Assembly: GCA_017472685.1 (NCBI GenBank)
Contig: JAFUOO010000015.1
Location: forward strand, 1-52,932
Source: Clostridia bacterium
GTDB taxonomy: Bacteria > Bacillota > Clostridia > UMGS1883
Direction: 5' to 3'
Length of the DNA stretch: 52,932 nt
The translations under genes were made by a program, and so were the position numbers. Below the pieces are notes generated by a model. That model searched no databases, had not been told where the DNA came from, and saw only the letters and a list, made by a program, of their open reading frames with translations. Positions 47,702-52,932 of this stretch are shown here, in pieces (position 1 is the stretch's first letter; every line of letters begins with the position of its first letter).

Positions 47702-48919
47702 TTACGCTTCAATGGATTTTGTAACCATTGCGTTTACGCCGATTTTAGTGTTGCCTGCAATCGAAATGTTTCCGCCGATGAGAGAAATGTCTGCAGAGCA
47801 GTACTTGCTTTCAAATTCGGAGGAATCCACGCTCTTGTCGCCTACAACAACACCGTCACCAAGTGTTGTGTCGGAGCCGATAATAGCTTTCTTTACAACA
47901 GCGTTTTCACCGATTGTAACACCGGGGAAAAGAATAGAATCTTCAACAACGCTGCCCTTGCCTACTGTTACACCCTCGGAAAGGATGCAGTTCTTTACAT
48001 CGCCGTAAATGTTGCAGCCTTCTGTAATGCAGCTGTTTGTAACAGATGCGCCGTCAGCAACATAGTGCGGAGGCTTAACAGGGTTACGGGAGAAAATTCT
48101 CCAGTCAGCATCGTACATATCGAGAACGGGCGGGTCGGAAAGAAGGTCCATGTTTGCTTCCCAAAGGGACTGAACAGTACCAACGTCCTTCCAGTAGCCT
48201 TCAAAGCCGTAAGCGCAAAGCTTCTGACCATCGTCGAGCATAGCAGGAATAATGTTCTTACCGAAGTCGTTTTCACTTCCGGGTGTTTTTTCGTCGCGGA
48301 TAAGGTATTCCTTAAGTGCAGACCACTTGAACACGTAAACACCCATGGAGGCAAGATTGCTCTTGGGCTCCTTCGGCTTTTCGGCAAAGCGTGTGATTGT
48401 GCCCTCGCCGTCTGTTTCCATAATACCAAATCTCGATGCTTCCTCCCAGGGAACGGGGATAACTGCAATAGTAGCTGCAGCGCCCTTTTCCTCGTGATAC
48501 TGCATCATCTTGTTGTAATCCATCTTGTAAATATGGTCACCGGAAAGGATTACAACATGTTCGGGGTTGTACTGGTCAACAAATTCAATATTCTGATAAA
48601 TAGCGTTTGCAGTACCCTTGTACCACTCGCCTGTTTCTTCCTTCTGATAAGGGGGCAGTACGAACACACCGCCGTCGTTACGGTCAAGGTCCCAAGTAGA
48701 GCCGTTACCAATGTAAGTATTAAGCTCCAAGGGCTTATACTGAGTGAGCACACCGATTGTGCTGATGCCGGAATGTACACAGTTACTGAGTGCAAAGTCA
48801 ATAATTCTGTACTTGCCGCCGAAGGTTACTGCAGGCTTTGCAACCTTGCTTGTTAAAATACCAAGTCTGCTGCCCTGACCGCCGGCAAGAATCATTGCTA
48901 CACATTTTGTTGCTTTCAT
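47702..48919 (-). CDS. glgC: Glucose-1-phosphate adenylyltransferase catalytic subunit
   Basis: Makes ADP-glucose from ATP and glucose 1-phosphate, the committed step of glycogen synthesis. The 405-aa product has the nucleotide loop [65 protein letters not shown] (catalytic Asp), GVYVFKW, a DFGKNIIP substrate motif, and the hexapeptide beta-helix at the C-terminus. ATG after AGGAGG. 18 bp after glgB. Confidence 0.97.
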   Translation of the reverse strand: MKATKCVAMILAGGQGSRLGILTSKVAKPAVTFGGKYRIIDFALSNCVHSGISTIGVLTQYKPLELNTYIGNGSTWDLDRNDGGVFVLPPYQKEETGEWYKGTANAIYQNIEFVDQYNPEHVVILSGDHIYKMDYNKMMQYHEEKGAAATIAVIPVPWEEASRFGIMETDGEGTITRFAEKPKEPKSNLASMGVYVFKWSALKEYLIRDEKTPGSENDFGKNIIPAMLDDGQKLCAYGFEGYWKDVGTVQSLWEANMDLLSDPPVLDMYDADWRIFSRNPVKPPHYVADGASVTNSCITEGCNIYGDVKNCILSEGVTVGKGSVVEDSILFPGVTIGENAVVKKAIIGSDTTLGDGVVVGDKSVDSSEFESKYCSADISLIGGNISIAGNTKIGVNAMVTKSIEA

Positions 48920-48937
48920 GTTTCTTCCTCCTATATT

Positions 48938-50887
48938 TTACTTCTTAGTAGTATTACGCTTGGTGGGTTTGCGCTTGAAATACATTGTTGTCATGGGCGG
49001 CACACAAATAGTAAGTGTGTAGGGTCTGCCGTCGCAGTCGTACTTATATTTCTTAGCCTTAACAGGGTTGGGGTTACCCGAGCCCGTTCCGCCGTAAGCA
49101 TCCTTATTTGAGCTGAACACCTCTTCATACTCGCCCGCACGTGAAACGCCGATTGAATATTCCTTGTATTCAACGGGTGTGAAGTTACTTACAACAATAA
49201 TTTCACTGCCCTTAGCTCTTCCTTTTCTCATGAAGGAAACAATACTCTTTTCGTTGTCGTTTGCATTAATCCATTCAAAGCCGTCCCAGCTGTCTTCAAT
49301 TTCCCAGAAGGGCTTGTTGTTCTTGTAGAAATGGTTGAGGTTCTTTACATATTCATGGAATCTTGCATGGTGATAATCCTCCAAGAGGTGCCATTCCAAG
49401 CCCTCGTAAAATCTCCACTCTAAGAACTGTGCAATTTCACCGCCCATGAACATGAGCTTTTTGCCGGGATGCGCCATGTAATAGCCTAAGAATGCTCTGA
49501 AGGAGTCAAACTTGCCGTCGTAAAGAGCGCTCATTTTGCCGATAAGCGAAGCCTTACCATGAACAACCTCATCGTGGCTAAGAGGCAGGATGTAGTTTTC
49601 ACTAAAGGCATACATCATTGAGAATGTTAAAAGTGAATGGTTGCCGCTTCTGAAGTAGGGGTCCATGGACATGTATCTGAGGTTGTCGTTCATCCAGCCC
49701 ATGTTCCACTTGTAGTTAAAGCCCAAGCCTCCCACATCGCGTGGCTTTGTAACCATGGGCCAGGCTGTGGATTCCTCAGCAATCATCAAGAAGTTGGGGA
49801 ATTCACGGAACATTGCTTCGTTAAGCTTTCTCAAAAATTCAATAGCTTCTAAGTTTTCGTTGCCGCCGTTCTTGTTACGGATAAACTCTTCTCTTGCATA
49901 GTCAAGATAAAGCATACTGGACACAGCGTCAACACGAAGCCCATCAATGTGATACACATCAGCCCAGAACATAGCCGAGGAAACGAGGAAGGAAACAACC
50001 TCTGTCTTTGAGTAGTCAAAAACAAGTGTGCCCCATTCCTTATGCTCGCCCACTCTTGTGTCGGCATATTCAAAGGTGGGTGTGCCGTCAAACTTAGCTA
50101 AGCCGAAGGCATCCTTAGGGAAGTGCGCGGGCACCCAGTCCATAATAACCTGAATACCTGCCTTGTGGCAGCAATCCACAAAATACATCAAATCATGCGG
50201 TGTGCCGTAACGGCTTGTTGCTGCAAAATAGCCTGTTACCTGATAGCCCCAGCTTCCGTCGAAGGGGTATTCCATAATAGGCATAATTTCAAGATGTGTG
50301 TAGCCCATATCCTTAAGATAAGGAACTAACTCGTCTGCCATTTCACGGTATGTATAGAAGCTGCCGTCAGAGTGCATCTTCCAGCTGCCGAGATGGCATT
50401 CGTAAATATTCATAGGCTTTGAGTAGGGTGCTTCCTTGCTTCTCTTTTCCATGTAGGAAGCGTCCTTCCATTTATAGCCCTCAAGGTCATATGTCACAGA
50501 GGCGTTGTCGGGTCTCATCTGTGCGTACACCGCATAGGGGTCGCTCTTGTAGAAGCCCTCGCCCACCTCAGGAGTGATAAAGTACTTGTACACCGTGCCA
50601 TCCTTAATATCGGGTATAAATGTCTGCCAGAGCCCTGTTTCGCCCAATCTTGTCATGGGATTCTGCCATTTTTCCCAACCGTTGAAGTCGCCCGTAACGT
50701 GTACGGCTCTCGCCTTGGGTGCCCATACAGCAAAGCGGTAGCCCGCCTTTCCGTTTAAAGTACATTTGTGTGCACCGAGGATTTCATAGCTCTTGTAGTT
50801 GTTACCCTCGTTGAACAGATATACGGCAAAGTCATCATTGAAGGGATTTTCCCTGTACGAAACATCCCCAAAAAACTCCTTTTGCAT
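48938..50887 (-). CDS. glgB: 1,4-alpha-glucan branching enzyme
   Basis: GH13 enzyme that creates alpha-1,6 branches. The 649-aa protein has a CBM48 N-domain (GYRFAVWAPKARAVHVTGDFNGW), the catalytic barrel motifs DWVPAHFP, DGLRVDAVSSMLYLDY (nucleophile Asp), AEESTAWP (acid Glu) and LSHDEVVHGK, and a C-terminal beta domain ending in a short basic tail (KRKPTKRNTTKK). The start MQKEFFGDVSYRENP was chosen over a TTG six codons upstream; the ribosome-binding site (GTGGTG) is weak. First gene of the glg operon with a consensus-like promoter. Confidence 0.97.
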   Translation of the reverse strand: MQKEFFGDVSYRENPFNDDFAVYLFNEGNNYKSYEILGAHKCTLNGKAGYRFAVWAPKARAVHVTGDFNGWEKWQNPMTRLGETGLWQTFIPDIKDGTVYKYFITPEVGEGFYKSDPYAVYAQMRPDNASVTYDLEGYKWKDASYMEKRSKEAPYSKPMNIYECHLGSWKMHSDGSFYTYREMADELVPYLKDMGYTHLEIMPIMEYPFDGSWGYQVTGYFAATSRYGTPHDLMYFVDCCHKAGIQVIMDWVPAHFPKDAFGLAKFDGTPTFEYADTRVGEHKEWGTLVFDYSKTEVVSFLVSSAMFWADVYHIDGLRVDAVSSMLYLDYAREEFIRNKNGGNENLEAIEFLRKLNEAMFREFPNFLMIAEESTAWPMVTKPRDVGGLGFNYKWNMGWMNDNLRYMSMDPYFRSGNHSLLTFSMMYAFSENYILPLSHDEVVHGKASLIGKMSALYDGKFDSFRAFLGYYMAHPGKKLMFMGGEIAQFLEWRFYEGLEWHLLEDYHHARFHEYVKNLNHFYKNNKPFWEIEDSWDGFEWINANDNEKSIVSFMRKGRAKGSEIIVVSNFTPVEYKEYSIGVSRAGEYEEVFSSNKDAYGGTGSGNPNPVKAKKYKYDCDGRPYTLTICVPPMTTMYFKRKPTKRNTTKK

Positions 50888-50919
50888 ATTTTCACCACTT
50901 TCCAAAATACATTAAGTAC

Positions 50920-50948
50920 ATTTTACCAAAATTTTCGCTTTTAGTCAA
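50920..50948 (-). promoter_or_regulatory. Sigma-A promoter of the glgBCDA operon
   Basis: Minus strand TTGACT (50943-50948), 17-bp spacer, TAAAAT (50920-50925), 33 bp upstream of glgB. Confidence 0.75.
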
Positions 50949-51000
50949 TCGATTTTTGTTAGTTATGCGTTAAAACTTCTAAAAAAATCAGTTTTTTGTA

Positions 51001-51029
51001 TTCACAAACGCCACATTTTAGTATATAAT
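51001..51029 (+). promoter_or_regulatory. Promoter of the small membrane protein gene
   Basis: TTCACA (51001-51006), 17-bp spacer, perfect TATAAT (51024-51029), 20 bp before the chosen start codon; divergent from the glg promoter. Confidence 0.7.
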
Positions 51030-51048
51030 GCAAAATGAGGTGATAAAT

Positions 51049-51324
51049 ATGTCAGGTTTTAACAAGCAGGCACCCGCGGGCTCCTTCGGCACCTTTGGTG
51101 CAGCAGTAACCCTCGTTCTTCTTCTGCCCATGTTTTTCCTTACAATCCCCGCTCTGTTTTTTGCAACAAAGGCAAAGCGTCTTTACAAAAACGGCAACTA
51201 TTCTCTTTCGGCAAAGCTTCGGGACAAGGCAAAGCGCTGCACCATTTCCGCATGGCTGGTAGCGTTTATCATTGCTCTGGCAATGTTTGCCCTCTACTTC
51301 ATTTCCCGCTTGTCCCTTATATAA
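51049..51324 (+). CDS. Small two-helix membrane protein (CD225/dispanin-like)
   Basis: A 91-aa protein with two hydrophobic helices (about 16-41 and 64-86) linked by a basic loop, FATKAKRLYKNGNYSLSAKLRDKAKRCTISAW. The pattern (helix, AxKAxxLYxxGxYxxAxxxxxKAKxxxxxA, helix) resembles the CD225/dispanin fold of small bacterial membrane proteins. The function is unknown. Start at MSGFNKQ after GAGGTGATAAAT; a start 7 codons upstream would fall on the -10 region and is rejected. Confidence 0.72.
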   Translation: MSGFNKQAPAGSFGTFGAAVTLVLLLPMFFLTIPALFFATKAKRLYKNGNYSLSAKLRDKAKRCTISAWLVAFIIALAMFALYFISRLSLI

Positions 51325-51335
51325 ATATGTACATT

Positions 51336-51540
51336 GGTTGGCATATATGCCAACCTCAATATAAATCTCTGTCGCGATTTTCGATATATTCCCGGGGAAT
51401 TCGATATGTGCAAGGCACTCGATATGTTGCCTTACGGCAACGAGATTTATGTCATATCGAAAAAGAGCGTAGCGATTTTATATTGAATTTCACAAAGTGA
51501 AATATATCGAACACGCATTGCGTGTATATCGATATTTTAT
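51336..51540. repeat. Hairpin array HB4 with mirrored linkers
   Basis: Begins with a perfect 20-bp palindrome, GGTTGGCATA/TATGCCAACC (51336-51355). Then units joined by TCGATAT: ATTCCCGGGGAAT, GTGC aag GCAC, GTTGCC ttac GGCAAC. After a middle segment the linkers become ATATCGA: ATTTC acaaa GTGAAAT, ACACGC att GCGTGT. GATTTTCGATAT on the left can pair with ATATCGAAAA on the right, closing the left units in a larger loop. No gene in this 235-bp gap. Confidence 0.85.
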
Positions 51541-51559
51541 AAAGAAAGGATGTTCACTC

Positions 51560-52009
51560 ATGACAAAAGGCGAATTAGCTAGCTTAAACTTCAGTACAGG
51601 CATGAACTGCGCACAGGCAGTTTTACTTGCATTTTCCGAGGAGATCGGGCTTAGTAAGGAAACCCTCTTAAAGCTCTCCCTCCCCTTTGGCGGCGGTATG
51701 GGCCGCCTGCGCCTCACCTGCGGCGCCGTAACAGGCATGGTTATGGCATACGGCTTAATTAAGGGCATTGGCACAACACCCACCCACGACGAAAAAATGG
51801 ACAACTACAAGGGCGTAGTTTACCTTACGGACGAATTCAAAAAATTAAACCGCGGCACCATTATCTGCGCCGAGCTTTTAGGCTTAAAGGAGCCCGAGGG
51901 CACCTACGTTCCTGAAGAACGCACCGAGGAATATTACAAAAAACGCCCCTGCGGGGAGCTGTGCTCTATCGCCGCAGAAATCCTTGACAAGTATTTAAAG
52001 GAAAACTGA
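51560..52009 (+). CDS. C_GCAxxG_C_C family putative redox protein
   Basis: A 149-aa protein with the family's spaced cysteines: GMNCAQAVLLAF, LPFGGGMGRLRLTCGAVTGMVMAYGL, TIICAELLG and RPCGELCSIAAEIL. The family (PF09719) is thought to be redox-active or to carry a metal or cofactor, but has no proven reaction. ATG after GAAAGGATG; longer frames would read HB4 repeat sequence. Alone in its transcription unit. Confidence 0.88.
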   Translation: MTKGELASLNFSTGMNCAQAVLLAFSEEIGLSKETLLKLSLPFGGGMGRLRLTCGAVTGMVMAYGLIKGIGTTPTHDEKMDNYKGVVYLTDEFKKLNRGTIICAELLGLKEPEGTYVPEERTEEYYKKRPCGELCSIAAEILDKYLKEN

Positions 52010-52190
52010 GTTGCACTCCGGTGCCGGAGGAGTGTAGTTGGGTTGCACCTGTAAAAGGAGAATATAGTGATGAATAATATTGAATTCATTATGTTGATAT
52101 GCTTAGGTATTTTTTAACAATCGCAGGGTGCAATTGGGGACGTGCCTGTTTTTACACACTTCTGTCACTGCACAGCTTAATCTCAAACAT
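52010..52190. other. Intergenic region with tiny ORF and inverted repeats
   Basis: 181 bp. CACTCC ggtgccgga GGAGTG (52014-52035), then GTTGCACCTG (52043-52052) and CAGGGTGCAATT (about 52123-52134), an imperfect inverted repeat flanking a 15-codon frame. GGGGACGTGCCTGTTTTTACACACTTCTGTCACTG near 52136-52170 looks like the edge of a degraded mobile element, but no transposase is present. Confidence 0.4.
52070..52117 (+). CDS. Possible 15-aa hydrophobic peptide
   Basis: ATG with AAAAGGAG nine nt upstream encodes MNNIEFIMLICLGIF and then stops. The ribosome-binding site is good, but the product is very short. It may be the start of a truncated small membrane peptide or holin-like toxin, or chance. 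Confidence 0.25.
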   Translation: MNNIEFIMLICLGIF

Positions 52191-52217
52191 AAAAACTCCG
52201 CTTTTGCGGAGTTTTTT
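52191..52217. terminator. Terminator hairpin (ACTCCGC-tttt-GCGGAGT)
   Basis: AAAAACTCCGC tttt GCGGAGTTTTTT. Symmetric. It ends at the stop codon of the convergent hypothetical gene. An identical hairpin is at 52691-52717. Confidence 0.85.
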
Positions 52218-52402
52218 CATTCTTCTCTATGTATGAAAAACTGAGGAAATTTATGACTTCGTAAGCCGCACTTCATATCATACATTTCAAAAATCTTGAC
52301 AATTTCTTCAATTGCTTCCTTGTCGGTATTGTACGGACTCCGCACAACACTGTGAATCAGTTTTATCAAAAACTGCGCCTGTTCTAAATTCATCTTATCC
52401 AT
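52217..52402 (-). CDS. Hypothetical small protein
   Basis: A 61-aa soluble protein, MDKMNLEQAQFLIKLIHSVVRSPYNTDKEAIEEIVKIFEMYDMKCGLRS..., mostly helical, not recognised. The start follows GGGTGAT; 15 more upstream codons would overlap the promoter. Divergent from the ribbon-helix-helix gene, suggesting that the pair shares control. Confidence 0.6.
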   Translation of the reverse strand: MDKMNLEQAQFLIKLIHSVVRSPYNTDKEAIEEIVKIFEMYDMKCGLRSHKFPQFFIHREE

Positions 52403-52418
52403 TTTATCACCCGTTTTC

Positions 52419-52447
52419 ATTGTATCATGCACCCTCGAAAAATACAA
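52419..52447 (-). promoter_or_regulatory. Promoter of the 61-aa gene
   Basis: Minus strand TTGTAT (52442-52447), 17-bp spacer, TACAAT (52419-52424), 17 bp before the start codon. Confidence 0.6.
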
Positions 52448-52454
52448 CAGAATT

Positions 52455-52490
52455 TTCTAATGTATTTTTATATTTTGATATAAATTAGAA
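52455..52490. promoter_or_regulatory. Inverted repeat between divergent small genes
   Basis: TTCTAAT (52455-52461) / ATTAGAA (52484-52490) around a 22-nt A/T-rich segment containing TATAAA (52479-52484), a possible -10 for the plus-strand gene. It is a candidate operator for the ribbon-helix-helix protein. Confidence 0.45.
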
Positions 52491-52524
52491 TGTTTATAGA
52501 AACATTAAGCATGAGGTGATGCAA

Positions 52525-52692
52525 ATGGCTTTTACACCCAAGCCCACAAAGAAAAAAGTTGAGGCAGGCTACAAAACGCTGTATATAAAGGACGAACTTG
52601 CCCGAAAAATAGAAAACCTTGCAAAAGAGCACGACACCAGCTTCAACAACATTGTAATAAGCATTCTGGAAGATTTCTTCACTAACCATTAA
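52525..52692 (+). CDS. Ribbon-helix-helix (CopG/Arc-type) DNA-binding protein
   Basis: A 55-aa protein, easy to miss because of its size. After ATGAGGTGATGCAA it reads MAFTPKPTKKKVEAGYKTLY, then IKDELARKIENLAKEHDTSF and NNIVISILEDFFTNH. A short beta-strand (KTLYIK) followed by two helices with NNIVISILEDF is the ribbon-helix-helix pattern of small repressors and antitoxins. No toxin gene adjoins it on the same strand; the divergent 61-aa gene could be a partner. Ends in a strong terminator. Confidence 0.75.
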   Translation: MAFTPKPTKKKVEAGYKTLYIKDELARKIENLAKEHDTSFNNIVISILEDFFTNH

Positions 52693-52717
52693 AAACTCCG
52701 CTTTTGCGGAGTTTTTT
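52691..52717. terminator. Terminator of the ribbon-helix-helix gene
   Basis: AAAAACTCCGC tttt GCGGAGTTTTTT starts at the stop codon; identical in stem and loop to 52191-52217. Confidence 0.88.
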
Positions 52718-52753
52718 CCTTAACTATTCACTTTTCACTCTTCACTCTTCACT
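52718..52753. repeat. Heptamer-type repeat (TTCACTC)n
   Basis: TTAACTATTCACTTTTCACTC followed by repeated TTCACTC units; same class as the heptamer repeats flanking the Z cassettes. Confidence 0.6.
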
Positions 52754-52788
52754 AAAAAACAAGTAGGCATACTGCCTACTTGTTTTTT
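52754..52788 (-). terminator. Terminator of the histidine kinase gene
   Basis: AAAAAACAAGTAGGCA tac TGCCTACTTGTTTTTT, a 16-bp stem. It overlaps the kinase stop codon at 52776-52778. Confidence 0.9.
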
Positions 52789-52932
52789 ACTGTATCCAGT
52801 TCAAAGGTAAACCTCGTCCACTTACCCTCTTCACTTTCTGCATATATTTCGTTGTCATGAGCCTTCATTATGTTCTTTACAATGTAAAGCCCAAGCCCTG
52901 CGCCTCGTCTTCCCGAGCTGCGGGACTTATCC
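52776..52932 (-). CDS. Sensor histidine kinase, C-terminal end (partial)
   Basis: The minus strand encodes the last 52 codons of a protein running out of the window: DKSRSSGRRGAGLGLYIVKN, then IMKAHDNEIYAESEEGKWTR, FTFEL, DTVKNK and stop. GAGLGLYIVKNIMKAH is the G2 box of a HisKA-type ATPase domain. The sensor region and any response regulator lie outside. Confidence 0.9.
   Translation of the reverse strand, partial: DKSRSSGRRGAGLGLYIVKNIMKAHDNEIYAESEEGKWTRFTFELDTVKNK

Noticed and set aside
52010..52216. Insertion sequence remnant
   Set aside because: Imperfect inverted repeats and a mobile-element-like GGGGACGTGCC stretch, but no transposase fragment or target duplication could be shown; kept only as a low-confidence note.

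Overview
This 52.9-kb window looks like a piece of chromosome from an anaerobic, low-to-mid GC member of the Bacillota, class Clostridia. The evidence is a Firmicutes-order division and cell-wall (dcw) cluster headed by mraZ, a class III (glycyl-radical) ribonucleotide reductase, FeoA/FeoB, three tandem M42 peptidases, a GlgC/GlgD two-subunit ADP-glucose synthase, and clean consensus sigma-A promoters (mostly TTGNNN, 17 bp, TANAAT). MurE carries the DNPR motif expected for meso-diaminopimelate peptidoglycan. There is no rRNA, CRISPR array, prophage or intact transposase. Species-level placement cannot be read from the window.

Layout. (1) 1-8 kb, minus strand: tRNA-Val plus the edge of another tRNA, hslO, three M42 aminopeptidases, an Ig-like lipoprotein, an HtrA protease and a Cof-type HAD phosphatase. 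(2) 8.3-21.3 kb, minus strand: the dcw cluster mraZ-rsmH-ftsL-pbp-murE-mraY-ftsW-murG-murA-ftsQ-ftsZ, with a sigma-A promoter and a four-box MraZ operator at its head. It lacks murD, murC, murB, murF and ftsA. (3) 21.5-24.5 kb, plus strand, divergent from mraZ: a probable MurL (glutamate epimerase acting on UDP-MurNAc-dipeptide) and a MurD-family ligase. Together these suggest that L-Glu is ligated and then epimerised, as in Xanthomonas, in place of the D-Glu route. (4) 24.7-28.7 kb: feoAB and a phosphoglucomutase. (5) 28.7-31.4 kb, minus strand: a TrpXYZ-like ABC importer. (6) 31.5-35.8 kb: nrdG, an NrdD fused to a C-terminal thioredoxin-like domain, and a thioredoxin-reductase-like flavoprotein without an NADPH phosphate-binding motif. 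(7) 36-38.4 kb: a peroxide-response operon of two glutathione peroxidases, a stand-alone FakA C-terminal-type domain, a PPOX flavoprotein and OhrR, with a perfect palindrome over the promoter start. (8) 38.4-41.4 kb: a divergent XRE regulator/SLOG-like pair and tex. (9) 41.8-50.9 kb, minus strand: a DUF378 protein and a complete glycogen pathway (glgB-glgC-glgD-glgA-glgP). (10) 51-52.9 kb: small membrane, redox and ribbon-helix-helix proteins, and the end of a sensor histidine kinase.

The most unusual content lies between the genes. At least ten intergenic regions carry arrays of short hairpins that differ in sequence but are joined by constant GATAT/ATATC linkers. Five related arrays (called HA here) share an ordered architecture: four hairpins, a core with two further hairpins and a constant CTACCAYAATGC, then up to four hairpins. 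Arms at equivalent positions change together so that pairing is kept. A second type (HB) uses ATATCGC/TCGATAT linkers, and two copies have an intrinsic terminator built in. Two further families were seen: a GTTG-hairpin-CTTC cassette flanked by heptamer repeats (Z), and a CTGAAAGAAA...TTTACTCAG stem-loop (S). Many copies stop exactly at stop codons, and one HA copy lies between the tex promoter and the tex start. I know of no established name for these families, and they are the best candidate here for something undescribed.

Limits: everything was read by eye. Promoter, operator and terminator calls are pattern matches. Start codons were chosen from ribosome-binding sites. Family names rest on recognised motifs, not on searches.
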